13,949 nt of DNA from Caldilinea sp. (GTDB taxonomy: Bacteria; Chloroflexota; Anaerolineae; Caldilineales; Caldilineaceae), in contig JAPLGY010000524.1 in the NCBI GenBank assembly GCA_026389955.1, positions 1 through 13,949 of the forward strand. Direction: 5' to 3'. Position 1 is the first letter of the stretch, and every line of letters begins with the position of its first letter. The notes under the pieces are model-generated. The model was given only the letters and a program-made list of their open reading frames with translations. It searched no databases and was not told the DNA's origin. The position numbers and the translations under genes were made by a program. Of this stretch, positions 8,700 to 13,949 are shown in pieces.

Positions 8700-8738
8700 C
8701 AAACGGGCGGGCCAGCACGCTGCGAACCCGCCCGTTTG
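8700..8738 (-). repeat. 12-bp perfect inverted repeat between binding protein and permease B1
   Basis: Arms 8700-8711 (CAAACGGGCGGG) and 8727-8738 (CCCGCCCGTTTG) are perfectly complementary with a 15-base loop. It lies 45 bases after the binding-protein stop and before permease B1, inside the operon. No U tract follows on the minus strand. This is the position where binding-protein operons often carry an mRNA-stabilising hairpin or partial terminator, which would raise binding-protein output over the permeases. Confidence 0.65.
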
Positions 8739-8783
8739 TACCAAGAAGCTCTCCAGTTTGTGCGGGAGAGCCACAGATCCAGA

Positions 8784-10688
8784 CTACTTGGTGAACATGT
8801 TGATGTCGATGTGCTCCCAGGTCGCGCTGGCCGAAATTTCGTAGTCGACCGCGCCTGTGCTCGCCGCCGCATCGATCACCGTCTGCACCTCGGCGCCAGC
8901 GCCCAGGGTCGAGTCATCCAGGTAGTCGACATCGCCGTTGAGCAGCTGCGCCACTGCCTGGTTGGTATCGGCCACGAAGACAAAGATCACGTTCGGGGTC
9001 GCCACTTCGCCCGCATAGTACGGGTTGGCTTCCAGAACGAGGCTCTGTCCCTTGTTCCATTCCTTGACGAAGTAGGGGCCGAAGGAGAGCGGGCGCTCGG
9101 CGATCTCGGGCAGCGTGACCCATTCTTCAGCCGGGACATCGGCCAGGGCACGACCGTCCGCAAGGACCTGCTGGCTCGGGTACAGGTTGAACGGATAGAG
9201 GAAGTAGGTCGGGCCCTGGAAGCCAGGCAGGTAGCTGACCGTCATCTCCAGCGCGCTGTCGCTGAAGGAGATCTTGCTCATGATGTCGCCTTCCACCTCT
9301 GGGTTGCCGATGGCCTGGCAGCCCGAGAGCGAGGTCGCGCCCGAGAGCGGGTCACAGTCGATCTGCGCGCCCAGCTCCATGTCGGCGACGGTTCCTTCGG
9401 TGCCATCGCTCCAGGTGAAGGGGAGGAGTTTGTAGGTGGCGGTCAGTTTGTTCATCGAAACGGTGCTGGTGCCGTCGTAGACGACCGGGTTACCCTCAGC
9501 GTCAACGACCTCGACACCCTCTTCCAGGGTGACTGCCTGCCCACCGATGTCGTAGACCTGGTCGCCGGCGGTCACCTCGACCACTTCGTTGGTGGCCAGC
9601 CCAGACTCCAGGGTGGAGAGACCATCCTGCAGCACAGGCTGGAAGTCGTAGTTGTACTGCGACGTGATCACACCCTTGGCGGCACGGTCGACCAGACGCT
9701 GGGCAGCCATGCTGGAAACCAGCGCCCACATGCTGTCCGGCTCCTGGGTCATGCCGACCACGATGGTGTCGCCGCCGTCAGCCAGCGCCCACTCCTGAAT
9801 ATTGGTGGTGGCATACTCGGTGGCATCCGGGATGATGCCGGTCAGGTTTGTGCTCCAGGCTTCTGCCTCGGCGCGCTGGAAGACCGGGATCGAGACGACA
9901 TCCTTGGCAAATTCCTGCTGGACGATGTCGTAGTTGGCGATGCGTTCTTCGCGCACCAGGGTGTTGTTGGCGGCTACGATGGCGCGGCTGGCCGTCTCGT
10001 TGCACCAGCCCATGTAGTTCTGGCCTTCCCAGTTGTTGGAGGGCAGCGGGACCTGGTCGCAGGCGTAGAGCGTCCGACCAGCCGGGTCTGCCTGACCCAC
10101 CCAGGCAAAGGCCCCCAGCTCAAAATCACGGCGGGCCAGCCCGGTGGTGTCGCCGAACCACCAGGAGGCCGGCGCGTAGGTCGGGATGATCTGGATGCCG
10201 CAGTCGGCCAGGTTCTGGATCATGACTGCAGACCAGGTCTGGCGGAACTGCGCACTGGTCGTGGCAAATTTCAGCACCAGCAACTCACCGTCTGCATTGG
10301 CGCGCACCGGGCCATCCCCGGCTGCCCAGCCCGCTTCTTCCAGCAGTGCCTTGCCCGCTTCCGGGTCGTACTGCGGCAGATCGCTGTAAGGCCCGTTGTA
10401 GGCCCAGTGGGTCTGTGGCAGGAAGCTGTCCATGCGCAGCGCAGCGCCGTCCTCGACGTACGGGTAGACAGAGGCGATCAGCGCATCGCGGTCGATACAG
10501 TAGGCAAGGGCCTGGCGAACACGCAGGTCGCTCAGGATCGGATGGGGTGTCGTGTACTCTTCGACCTCAGCTGCCGGGGCTTCTCCTCCTGCTGCCGGCA
10601 GGGCCCCTGGCGCCGCAGGTACACAGGCACTGGCAAACAGAGCCAGCGTCACCAAAAGCGTCCACAAGAAAAATTTTTTGGTCTGCAT
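8784..10688 (-). CDS. ABC transporter substrate-binding lipoprotein, family 5, circularly permuted (transporter 1)
   Basis: A 634-residue solute-binding lipoprotein starting MQTKKFF, with a signal peptide and lipid Cys22 (ASAC); AAGGAG lies 5 bases before the ATG. A short Ala/Pro/Glu linker follows. Family 5 blocks are all present but rotated: PHPILSDLRVR (48-58), LLEEAGW (115-121), CGIQII (163-168), FELGAFAWVGQADP (189-202) and VVSIPVF come first; at 305 begins GGDTIVVGMTQEPDSM, which is the usual mature N-terminus, then FTWSDGT (424-430), FGPYFVKEW (536-544), AVAQLLNGDVDY (578-589), ending WEHIDINMFTK. In the normal-order paralogue (423-2162) the last block directly precedes the first. Compared with that paralogue, residues about 362-414 are an extra beta-rich insertion. 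Cysteine pairs C210/C229 and C445/C457 could be disulfides. Role by family: outer solute capture for the permeases at 6457-8661. Ligand unknown. It is flanked on both sides by inverted repeats. Confidence 0.93.
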   Translation of the reverse strand: MQTKKFFLWTLLVTLALFASACVPAAPGALPAAGGEAPAAEVEEYTTPHPILSDLRVRQALAYCIDRDALIASVYPYVEDGAALRMDSFLPQTHWAYNGPYSDLPQYDPEAGKALLEEAGWAAGDGPVRANADGELLVLKFATTSAQFRQTWSAVMIQNLADCGIQIIPTYAPASWWFGDTTGLARRDFELGAFAWVGQADPAGRTLYACDQVPLPSNNWEGQNYMGWCNETASRAIVAANNTLVREERIANYDIVQQEFAKDVVSIPVFQRAEAEAWSTNLTGIIPDATEYATTNIQEWALADGGDTIVVGMTQEPDSMWALVSSMAAQRLVDRAAKGVITSQYNYDFQPVLQDGLSTLESGLATNEVVEVTAGDQVYDIGGQAVTLEEGVEVVDAEGNPVVYDGTSTVSMNKLTATYKLLPFTWSDGTEGTVADMELGAQIDCDPLSGATSLSGCQAIGNPEVEGDIMSKISFSDSALEMTVSYLPGFQGPTYFLYPFNLYPSQQVLADGRALADVPAEEWVTLPEIAERPLSFGPYFVKEWNKGQSLVLEANPYYAGEVATPNVIFVFVADTNQAVAQLLNGDVDYLDDSTLGAGAEVQTVIDAAASTGAVDYEISASATWEHIDINMFTK

Positions 10689-10693
10689 AGTGT

Positions 10694-10699
10694 CTCCTT
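10694..10699 (-). promoter_or_regulatory. Ribosome binding site deciding the start of the rotated binding protein
   Basis: AAGGAG on the minus strand, 5 bases before the ATG at 10686-10688. It excludes the in-frame TTG at 10706, which would place residues before the signal peptide and lies upstream of the ribosome site. Confidence 0.7.
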
Positions 10700-10729
10700 C
10701 TGACAAAGTGCACCATTAGGGTATTGTAC

Positions 10730-10773
10730 CCCTGTTTGTCCCAGCCACTCAGCTGTGTCAGGGACAAACAGGG
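10730..10773 (-). repeat. 13-bp perfect inverted repeat between ATPase F1 and binding protein
   Basis: Arms 10730-10742 (CCCTGTTTGTCCC) and 10761-10773 (GGGACAAACAGGG) are perfectly complementary with an 18-base loop. It fills much of the 98-base gap. On the minus strand it is followed directly by GTACAATACCC; TACAAT resembles a -10 box, but no good -35 lies 16-18 bases away. It could be a transcription pause or terminator, an mRNA processing site, or an operator. Confidence 0.6.
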
Positions 10774-10786
10774 CATTCACACGAAC

Positions 10787-11845
10787 TCACGCCCGCTGCG
10801 CGCCCTCTTCGTACAGAAAACAGGCGGCGAAATGGCCGCTTCCATATTCCTTGAAGGGCGGCTCTTGCTGGTGACAGATGTTCATCACCTTGGGGCAGCG
10901 GGTGGAAAAATGGCAGCCCTTGGGGGGATTGGCCGGGCTGGGCACATCTCCTTCCAGAATGATCCGTTTGCGCTGGCTCTCGATGGCCGGGTCTGGGATC
11001 GGCACAGCAGAAAGCAGCGCCTGCGTGTATGGGTGCATCGGCTTGTCGTAGAGCTCATCGCGCTCGGCGACCTCGACAATCTTGCCCAGATACATCACGG
11101 CGATTCGGTCTGAAATGTGGCGCACTACCGACAGGTCGTGGGCGATGAAGAGATAGGTCAGGCCAAACTCTTCTTGCAGATCTTCCAACAGGTTGATGAT
11201 CTGCGCTTGAATCGAGACATCCAACGCCGAGATCGGCTCGTCACAGACGATGAAGGCCGGGTTGACGGCCAGCGCCCGCGCGATTCCAATCCGCTGCCGT
11301 TGGCCACCGGAAAATTCATGGGGGTAGCGGTTGATAAAATAGGGGTTGAGCCCGACAATTTTGAGCAGTTCCTGCACACGCCCCTGCCGCTCTTTCTGAG
11401 AACTGCCGATCCCATGCACCTCCAGCGGCTCGCCGATGATGCTGCCCACCGTCATGCGCGGGTTGAGGGAGGCGTACGGGTCCTGAAAAATCATCTGCAT
11501 GCGCCGACGTGTCTTGCGCAACGCTTCCCCCTTGACCCGGGTCAAATCCTGCCCCTCAAAAATCACTTCGCCGGCGGTCGGACGGTAAAGTTGAAGAATG
11601 GCCCGCCCGGTCGTCGACTTGCCGCAGCCAGATTCACCGACCAGGCCCAGGGTCTCCCCTCGATAAAGGGCGAAGTCGATCCCATCCACAGCTTTGATGG
11701 CACCGACCTGTCGCTGGAAGACGATCCCTTTGGTGATCGGAAAGTGCATCTGCAGATTCTTGACGTTCAGCAGCACGTTGCTGGCTGCCTGTCCGCTTGT
11801 CTGTCCGCGTGTCTGACCGCTTGTCTGTCCGCTTGCTGCGCTCAT
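10787..11845 (-). CDS. ABC transporter ATP-binding protein, DppF/OppF type (transporter 1)
   Basis: A 352-residue cytoplasmic ATPase. Seen: Walker [10 protein letters not shown] (70-78), Q-loop Gln121 in [15 protein letters not shown] signature SGGQRQR (179-185), Walker B FIVCDEP (198-204), D-loop SALD, switch His236 in AHDLS, then [16 protein letters not shown] (271-286) and cysteines at 311, 317, 324 and 342 that fit the iron-sulfur site known in DppD-type ATPases. The start ATG at 11843-11845 overlaps the stop of ATPase D1 by 4 bases (ATGA), the usual mark of translational coupling; the frame stays open to 11959 but that part overlaps the neighbouring gene. The N-terminus is odd: residues 5-19 are a Ser-Gly-Gln-Thr repeat ([15 protein letters not shown]) encoded by four 12-bp DNA units, ahead of the ATPase fold that begins near residue 25. 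Confidence 0.95.
   Translation of the reverse strand: MSAASGQTSGQTRGQTSGQAASNVLLNVKNLQMHFPITKGIVFQRQVGAIKAVDGIDFALYRGETLGLVGESGCGKSTTGRAILQLYRPTAGEVIFEGQDLTRVKGEALRKTRRRMQMIFQDPYASLNPRMTVGSIIGEPLEVHGIGSSQKERQGRVQELLKIVGLNPYFINRYPHEFSGGQRQRIGIARALAVNPAFIVCDEPISALDVSIQAQIINLLEDLQEEFGLTYLFIAHDLSVVRHISDRIAVMYLGKIVEVAERDELYDKPMHPYTQALLSAVPIPDPAIESQRKRIILEGDVPSPANPPKGCHFSTRCPKVMNICHQQEPPFKEYGSGHFAACFLYEEGAQRA
11789..11836 (-). repeat. Four tandem 12-bp units inside the ATPase F1 gene
   Basis: On the plus strand the units are CTGTCCGCTTGT, CTGTCCGCGTGT, CTGACCGCTTGT and CTGTCCGCTTGC. They stay in frame (12 bases = 4 codons) and encode the Ser-Gly-Gln-Thr repeats at the N-terminus of the ATPase, before the conserved domain. 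Confidence 0.9.
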
Positions 11846-12870
11846 GCTGCTGCCCTCTCTTTTGCCGCATTCTGCACGGCGATATTCGAAATATCGACCC
11901 AACAAGCTGCTTTGTGGCCGGGTGTCACTTCTTCCAACACAGGATTGGCTTGCCAGCACCTCTCTTCGACAAAACTGCAGCGCGGGGCAAACGGACAGTG
12001 GGTGGGGGGCTCCAGCAGGTCGGGGGGCAACCCGTCGATCGGGATCAGCCGTTTTTGGCGGCCCAGATCCAGCCTCGGGATCGAGCGCAACAGCCCCAAC
12101 GTGTACGGGTGGCGGGGGTTGGCGTAGATGTCGTTGACGTTGCCCTCTTCGACGATAAAGCCGGAGTACATCACCAGAACCCGGTCTGCCATCCCGGCGA
12201 CCACGCCAAGGTCGTGGGTGATCCAGATGATCGCCATCCCCAGCTCGTCTTGCAGACGGCGCACCAGGTCGACGATCTGCGCCTGGATGGTGACATCGAG
12301 GGCTGTGGTCGGTTCGTCGGCGATCAAAAGCTGTGGGTCACAGCTCAGGCCCATTGCAATCATCACCCGTTGGCGCATCCCCCCCGAAAATTGGTGCGGG
12401 TAGTCGTCCAGCCGTGCAGACGCACCGGGGATGCCCACCATCTCCAACAGCTGGACAGCGCGCTGGCGTGCCTGCTCTTTGTTCATGTGCAGGTGCAGTT
12501 CGATCGCTTCGGTGATCTGTCTCCCGATCGTCAGCACTGGGTTGAGCGATGTCATCGGATCCTGGAAGATCATCGCAATGCGGTTGCCCCGAATCGCGCG
12601 CAGCTGCTCTTCTTTGATCTTGAGCAGATCGACCCCGTCAAAAAGCACTTCACCGTCGACAATTTTTCCAGGAGGTTGGGGGATCAGACGGATGAGCGAC
12701 ATCACACCGACACTTTTTCCGGAACCAGATTCGCCCACGATCGCAACGGTTTCGCCGCTGTTGACATGATAGCTAATCCCGTTCACGGCATGAACCACAC
12801 CGTCTTGGGTGAAAAACTGGGTTTTCAGGTTTTTCACCTCGAGCAATTTCGGCATCTCGGCGATCTCCAT
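11842..12870 (-). CDS. ABC transporter ATP-binding protein, DppD/OppD type (transporter 1)
   Basis: A 342-residue cytoplasmic ATPase. Seen: [18 protein letters not shown] (9-26), Walker A GESGSGKS (46-53), Q-loop Gln103 in [14 protein letters not shown] signature SGGMRQR (162-168), Walker B LLIADEP (181-187), D-loop TALD, switch His219, then [14 protein letters not shown] (254-267) and cysteines at 292, 298, 305 and 323, matching the iron-sulfur site known from a DppD structure. Start: the ATG at 12868-12870 is used; a second ATG five codons on (12853-12855, MPKLLEV) has GGAG 9 bases upstream and is a real alternative. It is the first gene of the ten-gene ABC cluster, with a likely promoter about 90 bases upstream, and it overlaps ATPase F1 by 4 bases. 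Confidence 0.94.
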   Translation of the reverse strand: MEIAEMPKLLEVKNLKTQFFTQDGVVHAVNGISYHVNSGETVAIVGESGSGKSVGVMSLIRLIPQPPGKIVDGEVLFDGVDLLKIKEEQLRAIRGNRIAMIFQDPMTSLNPVLTIGRQITEAIELHLHMNKEQARQRAVQLLEMVGIPGASARLDDYPHQFSGGMRQRVMIAMGLSCDPQLLIADEPTTALDVTIQAQIVDLVRRLQDELGMAIIWITHDLGVVAGMADRVLVMYSGFIVEEGNVNDIYANPRHPYTLGLLRSIPRLDLGRQKRLIPIDGLPPDLLEPPTHCPFAPRCSFVEERCWQANPVLEEVTPGHKAACWVDISNIAVQNAAKERAAA

Positions 12871-12884
12871 ACCTGCTGAGTTGG

Positions 12885-12921
12885 CTGTAAGTCGTCTGTA
12901 AATCGTAGCTGTAAATCGTAG
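12885..12921 (-). repeat. Direct repeats in the leader of the ABC operon
   Basis: Two perfect adjacent 13-bp copies of CTGTAAATCGTAG (plus strand; 12896-12908 and 12909-12921) and a degenerate shorter copy, CTGTAAGTCGT (12885-12895). The array ends 14 bases before the first ATG, so it lies in the predicted 5' leader, downstream of the predicted promoter. It could be a regulator-binding array or a simple slippage repeat. Confidence 0.75.
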
Positions 12922-12958
12922 ATCGGTCGTCTATGTTGGATGAATTCTATTGCACCAC

Positions 12959-12987
12959 AGCGTAACAAAAATCCCCCCTGTTGTCAA
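12959..12987 (-). promoter_or_regulatory. Predicted sigma-70-type promoter of the ABC operon
   Basis: On the minus strand a perfect -35 TTGACA (12982-12987) is followed after exactly 17 bases by TACGCT (12959-12964), a weak -10 strengthened by a preceding TG (extended -10, TGTTACGCT). Transcription would begin near 12952, giving a leader of about 80 bases that contains the direct repeats. It lies between the oxidoreductase 3' hairpins and the first ATPase gene, where a promoter is expected. Confidence 0.5.
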
Positions 12988-13015
12988 ACGGCCCGCACAG
13001 CAAGGGGCATGCAGG

Positions 13016-13043
13016 CGCTGCGCCTCCCGCGGGAGGCGCAGCG
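13016..13043. repeat. 28-bp perfect palindrome
   Basis: CGCTGCGCCTCCC (13016-13028), GC, then GGGAGGCGCAGCG (13031-13043) form a perfect palindrome with no unpaired centre. As RNA it would form a very stable stem in either direction. It lies 28 bases upstream of the predicted -35 box and behind the oxidoreductase, so it may be a terminator or a dyad operator. No T tract is visible on the minus-strand side. Confidence 0.75.
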
Positions 13044-13052
13044 ATCGACAGG

Positions 13053-13124
13053 GGGCTCGGAGTACGAAGGAGCCCTTTCCCCGCCCAGGCACTTCTGCGC
13101 GCCTGGGCGGGGTCCCCAGGCGCG
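13053..13124 (-). terminator. Hairpin cluster behind the oxidoreductase, with two competing stems
   Basis: One stem pairs 13079-13090 (CCCCGCCCAGGC) with 13101-13112 over 12 bp. A second pairs 13098-13107 (CGCGCCTGGG) with 13115-13124 over 10 bp. They share bases 13101-13107, so they exclude each other. A third short stem (13053-13058 with 13070-13075, GGGCTC/GAGCCC) follows. The first arm begins one base after the oxidoreductase stop codon. None is followed by a clear U tract. Most likely this is the transcription end of the oxidoreductase. Confidence 0.6.
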
Positions 13125-13125
13125 T

Positions 13126-13949
13126 TCAGATCGGCCGCGCAGTGCTGACGGAGTGTGCCAACACCTCGTCGGCAGTCACCTCACGGCCCAGCTTCTCCGC
13201 AAGGTAGATGCCTTCTGAAATCAGCATCGTGTTGAGCGCACAGGCCGCCGAGGGGATCAGCTCTACCCGGCCTTGCAGCGCAGCGATCCAATGTTGCTGC
13301 GGGCCATCGTAGATGTCGCCCTGCTCCGCCACGTTGTGGAGCCGCCAGTCGAAGCCATCCAGATTGGCGGTGGCGTTGAAATCCAGGTGGCCCAGGCTGA
13401 AATGGTAGCTGAAGGGGTGCAGTTTGACCCCTCCCTGGCTGCCCAGGATCAGGCTGCTCCCCAGCCCATCGACCTGCGCTGCCCACGCCTCCACGATGTC
13501 CAGGGTCATGCCATTTGCAAAATGGACAAGCCCCACCCCTAGTTCTTCGACATTGTAGCCGCTGACGGCACGCCGACGCTCGTCCATCTCGATCTCCTGG
13601 TAGGTGCGGCCACAGACGCGGGTCACCGTAGGGTTGCCGACCAGCCACAGTGCAGTCGCAATGTGGTAAACCCCCATGTCGTAGAGCGCCCCGCCGGCCG
13701 AATGCTCTTTTTGAACAAAGGTCGGGCTGCCGTAGCCGTCGACAAATGGGCGCCCGCGCCGGCGATGGCCGACCGAACGGACATGATACAATTTGCCGAG
13801 GTGGCCAGCGTCGATCAGCGCTTTGGCCGCCTTGGTCTCGTTGGCAAACAGGGTGACAAACTGGATCGCCAATTTTCGCCCCGTCTCCTGCGCTGCCTCC
13901 CACATGGCAACCGCATCGACATAGGCCCCCGCCATTGGTTTTTCACAGA
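13126..13949 (-). CDS. Gfo/Idh/MocA family oxidoreductase, partial (5' end outside window)
   Basis: About 274 residues of the C-terminal part of an NAD(P)-dependent oxidoreductase; the gene runs off the right edge. Seen: at the edge the family motif EKPMA, with the conserved Lys, showing that the ATG at 13935 is internal and that about 90-100 residues of the Rossmann fold lie outside. Next come [10 protein letters not shown], then [20 protein letters not shown] with the catalytic-type His, and [14 protein letters not shown], a strand of the C-terminal sheet domain. The end ([16 protein letters not shown]) is typical. Family knowledge: these enzymes oxidise or reduce sugars, inositols and related compounds; the substrate cannot be told. 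It ends 1 base before a hairpin cluster and is separated from the ABC operon by 255 bases with a likely promoter, so it is probably a separate transcription unit. Confidence 0.93.
   Translation of the reverse strand, partial: CEKPMAGAYVDAVAMWEAAQETGRKLAIQFVTLFANETKAAKALIDAGHLGKLYHVRSVGHRRRGRPFVDGYGSPTFVQKEHSAGGALYDMGVYHIATALWLVGNPTVTRVCGRTYQEIEMDERRRAVSGYNVEELGVGLVHFANGMTLDIVEAWAAQVDGLGSSLILGSQGGVKLHPFSYHFSLGHLDFNATANLDGFDWRLHNVAEQGDIYDGPQQHWIAALQGRVELIPSAACALNTMLISEGIYLAEKLGREVTADEVLAHSVSTARPI

Noticed and set aside
8697..10703. A 668-codon open frame on the plus strand opposite the rotated binding-protein gene
   Set aside because: It is an antisense frame across a gene with clear homology, signal peptide and ribosome site. 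Its translation shows no recognisable domain. Long stop-free antisense frames are expected in GC-rich DNA.
10722..10728. TACAAT as a second promoter before the rotated binding-protein gene
   Set aside because: The -10-like box is good, but no -35 match lies at 16-18 bases; CTGACA is 27 bases away. Kept only as a remark.
11846..11959. Upstream ATG for ATPase F1 giving 38 more residues
   Set aside because: The extension would overlap 118 bases of ATPase D1 and has no similarity; the ATGA overlap start is the typical arrangement.
1..13949. tRNA, rRNA, CRISPR, insertion sequences, riboswitches
   Set aside because: No cloverleaf, no regular repeat-spacer array, no transposase-like frame and no leader with a known riboswitch core could be recognised; nearly all of the window is occupied by the listed genes.

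Overview
The window is GC-rich (roughly 60% by eye) and densely coded, and every gene I can support lies on the minus strand, so transcription runs from high to low coordinates. The gene content is solute uptake: two complete ABC importers of the oligopeptide/dipeptide (Opp/Dpp, solute-binding family 5) type placed head to tail, followed by a tiny GNAT acetyltransferase and preceded by the 3' part of a Gfo/Idh/MocA oxidoreductase. The style of the genes (GC-rich, lipoprotein binding proteins with Ala/Pro/Glu linkers, many family 5 transporters) suggests a Chloroflexota bacterium, perhaps of the Caldilineae/Anaerolineae group. That is an inference; there is no rRNA or marker gene here to prove it.

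Layout in transcription order: (1) oxidoreductase, 5' end off the window, ending at 13126; (2) a 255-base non-coding stretch with GC-rich hairpins behind the oxidoreductase, a 28-bp perfect palindrome, a plausible promoter (-35 TTGACA, 17-bp spacer, extended -10) and 13-bp direct repeats just before the next gene; (3) transporter 1: ATPase D (12870-11842), ATPase F (11845-10787), binding protein (10688-8784), permease B (8661-7474), permease C (7458-6457); (4) transporter 2: ATPase D (6453-5314), ATPase F (5299-4313), permease B (4310-3243), permease C (3229-2210), binding protein (2162-423); (5) a 15-bp hairpin; (6) the acetyltransferase (313-8) with a TTG start. The two transporters are joined by a gap of only 3 bases (permease C1 stop to ATPase D2), so they probably form one ten-gene transcription unit. 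The internal gene orders differ (D-F-S-B-C versus D-F-B-C-S).

The two permeases of each set should form a membrane channel. The two ATPases power it from the cytoplasm, and the lipid-anchored binding protein captures the solute outside. The substrate cannot be read from sequence; family 5 systems carry peptides, but also oligosaccharides, nickel and other solutes.

The most unusual item is the binding protein of transporter 1. All conserved blocks of family 5 are present once, but in rotated order: the half that normally comes second follows the lipoprotein signal directly, and the half that normally comes first is at the C-terminus. The binding protein of transporter 2, in the same window, has the normal order and serves as an internal reference. 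This is what a natural circular permutation looks like. The permuted gene is also bracketed by two long perfect inverted repeats in the intergenic gaps.
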